Of a DNA stretch of 10,035 bases, positions 1 to 5,182 are shown piece by piece. The notes beneath the pieces were generated by a model that saw nothing but the letters and a program-made list of their open reading frames with translations, did not search any database and had not been told where the DNA came from. How positions within the stretch are numbered: the first letter of the stretch is position 1; the number at the start of each line of letters is the position of its first letter. Both the position numbers and the translations under genes were made by a program. The stretch covers positions 1-10,035 of the forward strand of contig JABXGU010000746.1 of NCBI GenBank assembly GCA_016550415.1, in the 5' to 3' direction. Source of the stretch: an archaeon. Lineage in GTDB: Archaea; Asgardarchaeota; Hermodarchaeia; Hermodarchaeales; Hermodarchaeaceae.

Positions 1-1005
1 ATGGCAAATGTCTGTGGACAAATAGTTTGGAACCTCTTTTCTTGGGGTCCTGCACAAGCAGCTGATTTGGTTGGCTTTAAAGACGCTGCAGGAAATGATT
101 TCAATTGGTTCTCTGGCATCTTCCCCTTTATTGTACAGAATTTTGCAGGTCTTAGCGCTGGTGGAACGATTGGGGTAAGTGTCTGTGATTGGCAGACCAT
201 CTGGTTCCGTCCCGCAAATCCCAGGGCAAGTCTCTCTGGCGTCTTTATCACAATTCTTGTGTTCGTTTTGGTTATTTACATGGAATCCTTCCGCGTTAAT
301 ATACCGTTACAATATGCAAAGTATCGTGGATTCCGTGGTCAGTACCCCATCAAGCTCCTTTATGTATCTAATATCCCTGTGATTTTCACACAAGCACTTT
401 ACGCTAACATACTCTTCATCACACAGATTATGTGGACAAACCCCGTTTTAGGTCTGTCAGATAAGACAAATCCACTCTGGTTCTGGTTCCAACTCATAGC
501 TCGGTATGAAACATCAACAGGCGGCAATTATTTGGTCCCTCAAGCCATATGTTTAGTATGGTTCCTAACTCCACCTACCGGGCTTACAGACATAATTGAT
601 CCAACCTCTGCAATACCTTGGCTAGGTCTGGTTAGGGCTGCAGGCTACGCAATCATACTCATGTTACTTTGTGCAGGTTTTGCTCGACTCTGGATAGATG
701 TTTCAGGTATAGCTCCTCGTGATGTGTCACGACAACTTATCGGGGCTGGTATGCAGGTTCCAGGATTCCGCCGTTCACCGGCAGTCATTGAAAAAATCCT
801 CAACCGATACATTCCAGTCGTAGCAATCTTAGGCGGTCTGATAATAGGTGCCCTAGCAGCATTTGCTGACTTCTTCGGAGCCCTAAGCACAGGTATTGGA
901 ATTCTCCTTGCTGTTGGTATCATGCGGCAATACTTCGAGATACTAGCAAAGGAACAACTTAGCGAAATGCATCCAATGATGCGTGGACTACTGGGCATTG
1001 AGTGA
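1..1005 (+). CDS. secY: Preprotein translocase subunit SecY (5'-truncated by window edge)
   Basis: SecY forms the membrane channel of the Sec translocon, through which proteins are exported or inserted into the membrane. The visible 334 residues are the C-terminal part of a family that is usually about 460-480 residues in archaea, so roughly the first four membrane segments lie upstream and the ATG at position 1 is probably an internal methionine. The best family mark is the cytoplasmic loop and start of the next helix at about residues 102-126, which includes YAKYRGFRGQYPIKLLYVSN, typical of archaeal SecY. Several hydrophobic segments follow, and the end EMHPMMRGLLG matches the usual archaeal C-terminus. 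It is followed by adkA after 143 nt, the normal archaeal order secY-adkA. Identification is firm; the true start is not in the window. Confidence 0.96.
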   Translation: MANVCGQIVWNLFSWGPAQAADLVGFKDAAGNDFNWFSGIFPFIVQNFAGLSAGGTIGVSVCDWQTIWFRPANPRASLSGVFITILVFVLVIYMESFRVNIPLQYAKYRGFRGQYPIKLLYVSNIPVIFTQALYANILFITQIMWTNPVLGLSDKTNPLWFWFQLIARYETSTGGNYLVPQAICLVWFLTPPTGLTDIIDPTSAIPWLGLVRAAGYAIILMLLCAGFARLWIDVSGIAPRDVSRQLIGAGMQVPGFRRSPAVIEKILNRYIPVVAILGGLIIGALAAFADFFGALSTGIGILLAVGIMRQYFEILAKEQLSEMHPMMRGLLGIE

Positions 1006-1098
1006 GGCAGAGGCGAAAAGAACCTCTAGTGGTTACCTCATTTTCAAGCCCGATGAATGTTAGCCTAGAACTGATGCTTGCCCTTTAAGTTAGAAAAG

Positions 1099-1106
1099 CT
1101 ATTAAG
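1099..1106 (+). promoter_or_regulatory. Possible TATA box for the adkA-cbf5 unit
   Basis: The 143-nt gap between secY and adkA holds the AT-rich element CTATTAAG preceded by the purine-rich GAAAAG, which could be a TFB recognition element plus TATA box. It would place a transcript start near 1128, about 20 nt before the adkA start codon. A second TTTAAG at 1084-1089 is an alternative. Nothing else convincing was seen in this gap. The genes may equally be read through from secY. Confidence 0.3.
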
Positions 1107-1148
1107 CTCTTAGCCAAGATTGTCGCCCCATACCCGGAGGCTCACAAA

Positions 1149-1733
1149 ATGCAGATACGCAAGGTAGTCATAGTAAGCGGCGTCCCAGGAGTCGGCAAGT
1201 CGACGATAGTAACTTCTGCAATTCGCAAGGTTCAGGATCGAACGAGCGTGTCTCTAGTTACCTATGGCACAATCATGTTCGAAATTGCTCAACGGAAAGG
1301 ATTGGTTGAAAATCGTGATGAGTTGAGAATGCTCCCTATCATGGTTCAGCGGGAGATACAGAAAAGTGCAGGTAAACGGATAGCTGCTATGAGTGAAAGC
1401 CAGATAGTTGTTGTGGACACCCACACTCTTATTCAAACAACTGATGGTTTTCTAATTGGGTTGCCTAAATGGGTTGCTGAGGCACTACAGCCAGCTTCGA
1501 TAGTGTTGGTGGAGGCTGATCCCAAGAATATCGCTAAAAGACGAGAAAAGGATGCTACTCGCACTCGGGATGAACAATTAATTGAAAGCATATCTTCTCA
1601 TCAGCTGCTCTGTCGGGCCGCTGCTGTTGTTGTTGGAACATTGACTGGCGCCACCGTTAAAGTTATCCGAAACGTAGAGGGTAAGGCAGAAGAAGCAGCA
1701 ACTGAATTTGCAGAACTATTATTGAAGATGTGA
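1149..1733 (+). CDS. adkA: Archaeal-type adenylate kinase AdkA
   Basis: AdkA converts ATP and AMP to two ADP in the cytosol. The 194-residue length fits the archaeal AdkA family, which is distinct from bacterial Adk and lacks its lid insertion. The P-loop GVPGVGKST is at residues 11-19, followed by the YGTIMFE segment typical of the nucleotide monophosphate binding region, VVDTHTLIQT at about 92-101 (Walker B-like strand and substrate side), and the basic RREKDATRTRD stretch near residue 135, which corresponds to the lid. The start is an ATG with GGAGG at 1136-1140, 8 nt upstream. Its TGA stop overlaps the next start codon as TGATG, suggesting translational coupling to the DUF106 gene. The order secY-adkA-DUF106-cmk is conserved in archaea. 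Confidence 0.95.
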   Translation: MQIRKVVIVSGVPGVGKSTIVTSAIRKVQDRTSVSLVTYGTIMFEIAQRKGLVENRDELRMLPIMVQREIQKSAGKRIAAMSESQIVVVDTHTLIQTTDGFLIGLPKWVAEALQPASIVLVEADPKNIAKRREKDATRTRDEQLIESISSHQLLCRAAAVVVGTLTGATVKVIRNVEGKAEEAATEFAELLLKM

Positions 1734-2344
1734 TGATTGTGCAGGTTAATCCGCTGGTCGATATTGCCGTTGCCCTACGCGTCCTTCTCGGACCATGGGC
1801 TTATCCTCCTCTCTCTGCGGTTACTGTCCTTTTAATTAGTGTGTTAATGGCTCTGATTACCAACTTAGTCAACAGACGCCTCATCAATTTCGAACGTCTG
1901 CGAAGATCTCGTGAAGAAATGAGGAAGTGGCAAGAAATGAAGAGGGAAGTTACCAAGACTGATGATCCGCGTCTAAAAAGGAAGCTTCAGTTGAAGATAA
2001 GGCGTAAAGAACGCTACATGAATAAATTATCAGGAGAACTTGGTAAACAGCAATTTAAGCCCATGATGGTGACGATTATCCCCTTCATGTTGGTTTTTGC
2101 AATTATGAATGGCATCTTCATCAACGACACCGTCAGTCCAGCAATTCCTTATGCAGTAATCTACTCCCCATTGCACTTTGGACAGGTTCTTGGGCAGTTT
2201 GGTATGGGATTTGGCATTGCACCCGGTGAATTTGGTGTTCCAATTTTAGCTGGTCAAGGACTTTTCTATATTTTCTGGTACATAATCGTCAGCATAACTG
2301 CAAATATGCTTTTTCAGCGAATCTTGAAAACAAGTATGACCTAG
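1733..2344 (+). CDS. DUF106 membrane protein (EMC3/Oxa1-superfamily insertase-like)
   Basis: DUF106 proteins are archaeal relatives of the Oxa1/YidC/EMC3/Get1 superfamily and are thought to help insert membrane proteins next to the Sec channel. This 203-residue protein shows the family layout: a first membrane helix at about residues 26-47, a long basic and acidic cytoplasmic helical hairpin or coiled coil at about 52-108 (FERLRRSREEMRKWQEM and onward), a second helix at about 111-131 and a third at about 174-195. The ATG at 1733 is preferred because it overlaps the adkA stop (TGATG); a GTG at 1730 would add one residue. Its place between adkA and cmk, downstream of secY, is the conserved archaeal position and fits a role in membrane protein biogenesis. 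The function is inferred from family and context. Confidence 0.9.
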   Translation: MIVQVNPLVDIAVALRVLLGPWAYPPLSAVTVLLISVLMALITNLVNRRLINFERLRRSREEMRKWQEMKREVTKTDDPRLKRKLQLKIRRKERYMNKLSGELGKQQFKPMMVTIIPFMLVFAIMNGIFINDTVSPAIPYAVIYSPLHFGQVLGQFGMGFGIAPGEFGVPILAGQGLFYIFWYIIVSITANMLFQRILKTSMT

Positions 2345-2383
2345 GACAAGCTCTTTGAGTATCTTATGGTGTGAGGTACTGCT

Positions 2384-2938
2384 ATGACATTAACGGTTGC
2401 AATCAGTGGTAAACATGGTGCAGGGAAATCCACTATCGCTAAAGCAATAGCTGAGAAATTCAAATTACGTTATGTATGTGCAGGTATGATTTTTCGACAG
2501 ATTGCAGAGGACAGAGGAATATCACTAAGTGAGTTAAGCAACATTGCAGAACAAAATTCTACAATAGACCATGAAATTGACGAACGGACCGTTAAGGAAG
2601 CCGCAAAAGGGAATGTTGTAATTGATGCCTACATAGCTGGATGGGTGGCTCGGGAATATGCTGATTTGAAAATATATCTCCGTGCTCCACTGGAGGTAAG
2701 GGTGCGCCGAATGGCTCAACGTGATGATCGAAGGTTTGAAGAGGTACTGGAAGAAACCCGAATCCGTGAGGAAAGTCAGAAACGCCGCTTCCAAGATTTT
2801 TATGGCATCGACGTCACAGATCTCCAACTATTCGACTTGGTTGTTAATACTGAAACGTGGACTGAAGCGGCTACGATAACTATTTGTATTGAAGCAGTTA
2901 AGGCGTACAATAAGTCCTCCGCGACGACAAAGGGATGA
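2384..2938 (+). CDS. cmk: Archaeal cytidylate kinase
   Basis: This enzyme phosphorylates CMP or dCMP with ATP to the diphosphate for nucleotide supply. The 184-residue protein has the P-loop GKHGAGKST at residues 9-17, the VCAGMIFRQIAEDRG segment at 31-45 that is characteristic of archaeal Cmk, a conserved IDHEIDERT region near 61-69, and a basic lid-like stretch with REESQKRRF around 128-136. The motif after the strand NVVI reads DAYIAGW, where I would expect an EGRLAGW-like sequence; the arginine that contacts CMP in studied bacterial enzymes is thus not at the usual place. The start is an ATG with GAGGT at 2373-2377. The gene lies in the standard archaeal slot after DUF106. The cmk assignment is firm; the substrate is assumed from the family. 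Confidence 0.92.
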   Translation: MTLTVAISGKHGAGKSTIAKAIAEKFKLRYVCAGMIFRQIAEDRGISLSELSNIAEQNSTIDHEIDERTVKEAAKGNVVIDAYIAGWVAREYADLKIYLRAPLEVRVRRMAQRDDRRFEEVLEETRIREESQKRRFQDFYGIDVTDLQLFDLVVNTETWTEAATITICIEAVKAYNKSSATTKG

Positions 2939-2957
2939 GACTGCTGTGGCGACACGG

Positions 2958-2975
2958 CTGTTGACCGTTCAACGG
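2958..2975 (+). promoter_or_regulatory. Small hairpin abutting the rpl14e ribosome binding site
   Basis: In the 53-nt gap before rpl14e, CTGTTGA (2958-2964) can pair with TCAACGG (2969-2975) around the loop CCGT, including one G-U pair. The 3' arm uses the first two bases before GGAGGAGGT, so the stem would partly cover the Shine-Dalgarno. A competing pairing of CCG (2965-2967) with CGG (2973-2975) is also possible. A regulatory role is only a guess; a small stem of this size can arise by chance. Confidence 0.25.
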
Positions 2976-2991
2976 AGGAGGTTGAAAAGAA

Positions 2992-3267
2992 ATGGGTATC
3001 ATTGAAATCGGAAGAATCTGTATCAAGAATAATGGTCGAGAAATGGGAAAAAGATGCGTAGTTGTTGAACGTGTAGACAAGAACTTTGTAGTGATTACAG
3101 GTCCTAAGGAACTAACAGGTGTGCGCCGTAGACGCGCTAATGTGGACCATCTTACACCTACAAAACACAAATTAGATATCAAATCTGGCGAAGATGACAA
3201 GGCAGTAAGCCAAGCTCTTACCAAGGCCAAACTTGAAGCCTTCATGAAAAAAGAGGAAGAAGCCTGA
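2992..3267 (+). CDS. rpl14e: Large-subunit ribosomal protein L14e (eL14)
   Basis: eL14 is a large-subunit ribosomal protein shared by archaea and eukaryotes. The 91-residue product is the usual archaeal length and begins with IIEIGRICIKNNGREMGKRC, the KOW-like beta-barrel that opens eL14, followed by VVVERVDKNFVVITGPKELTGVRRRRAN and a charged helical tail ending KKEEEA. An unusually strong ribosome binding site, GGAGGAGGT at 2974-2982, is 9 nt before the ATG. In many archaea rpl34e sits just upstream between cmk and rpl14e; here only 53 nt separate them, so it is absent at this place. cbf5 begins 32 nt downstream of the stop. Confidence 0.95.
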   Translation: MGIIEIGRICIKNNGREMGKRCVVVERVDKNFVVITGPKELTGVRRRRANVDHLTPTKHKLDIKSGEDDKAVSQALTKAKLEAFMKKEEEA

Positions 3268-3299
3268 AATTCGTCTGACAGCCATAGAGGTCCTCAGAT

Positions 3300-4352
3300 T
3301 TGACAAAACAATTCCTACCTTCAGATAAAGAACGGCAGCTAGTAACACGCGCTGAGGACACCACAAATCCATCATATGGTCGAATTCCCCAAGATCGAAC
3401 CATTCCTGAACTGTTGCAGAATGGTATCATCAATCTGGATAGCGCGAAATTAAGGGGCTAGTTGCCCTTTACGCGCCTAGAAAAGCCTTCTGGGCCGACC
3501 AGTCACGAAGTGGTGTCCTGGGTCAAGCGAATACTTGGTCTAGACCGGGCTGGACATTCTGGTACTCTTGATCCCCAAGTTACCGGAGTTCTTCCAGTGA
3601 TGCTAGATAACAGTACCAAGATTGCCAACTTTTTACTGAAGGCGGGAAAGGAATATGTTTGTGTCATGCGCCTTCACCAAGAAATATCAGAAGATAAGAT
3701 TCGTGAAGCATGTTCAGAATTTATTGGAAAGATCTATCAAAAACCGCCACTAAGATCTTCTGTCAAGCGCAGATTGCGCATCCGTAGTATCTACTACCTT
3801 AATATCTTGGAAATTGATGGTCAGAATGTGTTATTTCGGGTTGGATGCCAAGCAGGCACTTACATAAGAAAATTAGTTTTCGACATTGGGGAGGTATTAG
3901 GTTGCGGAGCTCATATGGCAGAACTTAGACGCACTCGTTCTGGGCCATTTAGTGAAAATGATACATTGGTTTCTCTTCATGATGTAAAGGACGCACATCA
4001 CTTTTGGAAGGAAGATGGTGATGAACGATTACTCCGTCAATATATTCATCCTCTTGAACGTGGTGTGCAACATCTGCCAAAAATAATCATTCGTGATACG
4101 GCAGTTGATGCTTTATGTCATGGAGCGAACTTGGCTGTAGCTGGTGTACTGAAATTACATTCTGACATCAATAAGGGTGATACTGTAGCAATTATGACAA
4201 TAAAAGGAGAATTGGTTGCAGTTGGTAAGGCGCAATACTCCTGCGAACAGATTCTCGATGCAAAATCTGGTATAGTGGCTATTATCAATAGAGTAGTCCT
4301 TGCTGCTGGAACATATCCGTCAACATGGAAAAAGAATCATGAACGCACTTAG
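3300..4352 (+). CDS. cbf5: Cbf5/dyskerin-type tRNA/rRNA pseudouridine synthase, split by an mRNA intron (join 3300-3440, 3483-4352)
   Basis: Cbf5 is the catalytic subunit of H/ACA ribonucleoproteins and also makes pseudouridine 55 in archaeal tRNA. Exon 1 (3300-3440, 47 residues) starts at a TTG with GAGGT at 3287-3291 and encodes the N-terminal lead LPSDKERQLVTRAED and then IPELLQNGIINLD. Exon 2 (3483-4352, 289 residues) continues KPSGPTSHEVVSWVKRILG, giving the conserved NLDKPSGPTSHE junction. The joined protein has 336 residues, the usual archaeal length, with catalytic Asp at about residue 77 in HSGTLDPQVTGVLPV, the TruB fold to about 240, and a C-terminal PUA domain at about 243-328. Without splicing an in-frame TAG at 3459-3461 would end translation after 53 codons. 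An open frame from TTG 3462 lacks the N-terminus and is probably not the real start. Readthrough of TAG is the less likely alternative. Confidence 0.93.
3441..3482 (+). other. 42-nt archaeal mRNA intron in cbf5 with bulge-helix-bulge splice motif
   Basis: The exon base pairs to the intron end form the signature recognised by archaeal splicing endonuclease. CUGG (3435-3438) pairs with CUAG (3477-3480), giving a 4-bp central helix with one G-U pair. Bulge AUA (3439-3441) and bulge AAA (3481-3483) are each 3 nt. The inner helix GCGCG (3442-3446) pairs with CGCGC (3472-3476), and an apical stem AAGGGGC (3452-3458) pairs with GCCCUUU (3464-3470) around a loop holding the TAG stop. Cutting between bulge bases 2 and 3 on each side removes 3441-3482 and joins GAU to AAG (Asp-Lys), restoring the conserved NLDKPSG. 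The outer helix is weak, so this is the relaxed HBh' form. cbf5 introns are known in Crenarchaeota; excision here is predicted, not observed. Confidence 0.92.
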
Positions 4353-4370
4353 TTCGTTTATCACACTCAT

Positions 4371-4379
4371 TAAAAGAAA
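4371..4379 (-). terminator. T-rich stretch after the tRNA-Ser gene
   Basis: Read on the minus strand, TTTCTTTT begins a few bases after the encoded CCA. Archaeal polymerase stops at T-runs, so this is a plausible tRNA terminator. It lies in the 29-nt gap between the converging cbf5 and tRNA genes. Confidence 0.4.
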
Positions 4380-4431
4380 TATGGCGCCGCGGAGGGGATT
4401 TGAACCCCTGAGACCCAAAGGGTCACAGGCT

Positions 4432-4454
4432 CTAAGGATGAATAGTGTATGATT
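4432..4454 (-). other. Anticodon-loop intron of tRNA-Ser(GGA), canonical 37/38 position
   Basis: Thirty nucleotides separate the two arms of the anticodon stem, 23 more than a normal loop. Placing the intron after base 37 gives UUGGAG plus A38. Repeated AGA sequence means the cut could slide from 35/36 to 38/39 without changing the mature loop. The intron can fold with GGA pairing to UCC and GAAU (4455-4452) pairing to AUUC (4443-4440). AGA triplets sit where bulges are expected, but the strict 4-bp central helix (UUGG with CCUU) has two U-U mismatches, so the BHB is imperfect. Confidence 0.85.
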
Positions 4455-4473
4455 CTCCAAGCCTGCGCCGTTT

Positions 4474-4509
4474 CGTGCACTTTTACCTTTTAATTGGAAT
4501 AATAGTGTG
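4474..4509 (-). other. D-loop intron of tRNA-Ser(GGA), about 36 nt, exact ends uncertain
   Basis: The D arm spans 54 nt instead of about 17-18. After GCCAAGUGGUU comes an insertion with its own hairpin: CACUAUUA (4506-4499), then CC after two bulged bases, pairs with GGUAAAAGUG (4487-4478) with one A-A mismatch, around an A-rich loop. GUG (4517-4515, 5' exon) can pair with CAC (4477-4475) below it, with internal loops on both sides that may hold the splice sites. Removal would leave a D loop close to AGUGGUU-AAA, like other archaeal and eukaryotic tRNA-Ser. The ends could move by 1-3 nt. Non-canonical tRNA introns of this kind are known in some archaea. Confidence 0.8.
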
Positions 4510-4556
4510 AACCACTTGGCTACCGCGGCTTCGTATTCATTTCCCTTATTCCCTAT

Positions 4557-4571
4557 CCTAAAAAGATTTGC
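4557..4571 (-). promoter_or_regulatory. Possible BRE/TATA element of the tRNA-Ser gene
   Basis: On the minus strand, AGCAAATC precedes TTTTTAGG centred about 32 nt before the tRNA 5' end. This is the distance expected for an archaeal TATA box with a short leader. The element is only moderately like the consensus. Confidence 0.35.
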
Positions 4572-4652
4572 TAAAAAATCATAGATATATCGCTCATTTT
4601 TCTCTCGATGGACTTTTTTCTTTTAGTGATTTGGTCCTATTTCAACAACAAA

Positions 4653-4660
4653 CTTATAAG
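4653..4660 (+). promoter_or_regulatory. Likely TATA box of the rps13-rps2 operon
   Basis: CTTATAAG, preceded by the purine-rich CAACAAA as a possible TFB element, lies in the 186-nt gap between the diverging tRNA-Ser and rps13. It predicts a transcript start around 4681-4684, leaving a leader of about 33 nt with GAGGTG before the TTG start of rps13. It is the best promoter match in this gap and the natural start of the downstream ribosomal operon. Confidence 0.6.
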
Positions 4661-4715
4661 CCGCTCATATCTTCCGATTCCGATAACTTTAGACCTAATT
4701 ACTTGAGGTGCTTTA

Positions 4716-5168
4716 TTGTCGTCCTCATTCAGACATATAATCCGTATTGCTCGTACAGACCTTGATGGCACGCTTAAGCTAGAGCGTGCACTTAGTGCAA
4801 TCAAGGGTGTCGGCTATAGATTAGCTAGGATTATCATTCAAGCAGCAGGACTTAACCCTGATCAACGTGCCGGTTTCATTACAGATGAGGATTTAGCAAA
4901 AATAGAAGAAGTCCTAAGAAATCCCAATAAATATGGAATCCCGGCTTGGATGTTGAACCGACAAAAGGATATGGAAACAGGTGAGAACAAGCATCTGTTT
5001 GGAGCAGATTTGGATATTCAAATGAAAATGGATATTGATCATCTTATGAAGACCAAGAATTGGCGGGGTATCCGTCACGGTCTTGGTTTGAAAGTGCGGG
5101 GACAAAGAACACGCTGCAGTGGACGGAAGGGACGAACAGTCGGTGTAAGTCGGAAACAACGTGTTTGA
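4716..5168 (+). CDS. rps13: Small-subunit ribosomal protein S13 (uS13)
   Basis: uS13 sits in the head of the small subunit and contacts the large subunit and P-site tRNA. The 150-residue product has the archaeal layout: FRHIIRIARTDLDGTLKLER at the start, the helix-two-turn-helix region ALSAIKGVGYRLARII, and the basic C-terminal GIRHGLGLKVRGQRTRCSGR, in which RGQRT is the family hallmark. The start is a TTG with GAGGTG at 4705-4710; no better ATG lies near, and translation from it begins at the expected conserved position. It is the first gene of the downstream operon and is followed by rps4 after 14 nt, the standard archaeal order. Confidence 0.96.
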   Translation: MSSSFRHIIRIARTDLDGTLKLERALSAIKGVGYRLARIIIQAAGLNPDQRAGFITDEDLAKIEEVLRNPNKYGIPAWMLNRQKDMETGENKHLFGADLDIQMKMDIDHLMKTKNWRGIRHGLGLKVRGQRTRCSGRKGRTVGVSRKQRV

Positions 5169-5182
5169 GGGATGAATGTTTT

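Larger units (their letters stand above)
4382..4529 (-). tRNA. tRNA-Ser(GGA) with two introns (D-loop and anticodon loop) and encoded CCA
   Basis: Read on the minus strand, the acceptor GCCGCGG (4529-4523) pairs perfectly with CCGCGGC (4392-4386), followed by discriminator G (4385) and CCA (4384-4382). The T arm AGGGG-UUCAAAU-CCCCU is perfect. The variable arm GACCC-UUU-GGGUC is long, so this is a class II tRNA. The anticodon stem is CAGGC (4465-4461) with GCCUG, and the loop after intron removal is UUGGAGA with anticodon GGA (4458-4456), hence serine; discriminator G also fits archaeal tRNA-Ser. The D stem is GCC/GGC, but its loop is far too long, pointing to a second intron. The mature tRNA would be about 87-89 nt. 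It decodes UCC and UCU. All stems are intact, so it looks functional rather than a pseudogene. Confidence 0.95.

Noticed and set aside
1045..1085. Possible C/D box small RNA in the secY-adkA gap (GATGAAT and CTGAT elements)
   Set aside because: The boxes deviate from the RUGAUGA/CUGA consensus, the spacing is poor, and no second box pair is convincing.
3459..3461. In-frame TAG as pyrrolysine or simple readthrough, or a sequencing error
   Set aside because: Decoding the TAG would still insert 14 residues inside one of the most conserved Cbf5 motifs. The exact 42-nt insertion with matching BHB structure is explained far better by splicing.
3462..4352. cbf5 as a 296-residue protein starting at TTG 3462
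   Set aside because: It lacks the conserved N-terminal lead, begins inside a predicted hairpin directly after the TAG, has no proper Shine-Dalgarno, and its first residues PFTRLE belong to the intron rather than to the family.
4568..4765. Short + strand frame of 65 codons between the tRNA and rps13
   Set aside because: It overlaps the promoter region and the rps13 start, has no Shine-Dalgarno and shows no family features.
5060..5182. Upstream extension of the rps4 frame over the rps13 end
   Set aside because: The frame is open, but the sequence is an out-of-frame reading of rps13, and the family N-terminus begins at the ATG 5183.
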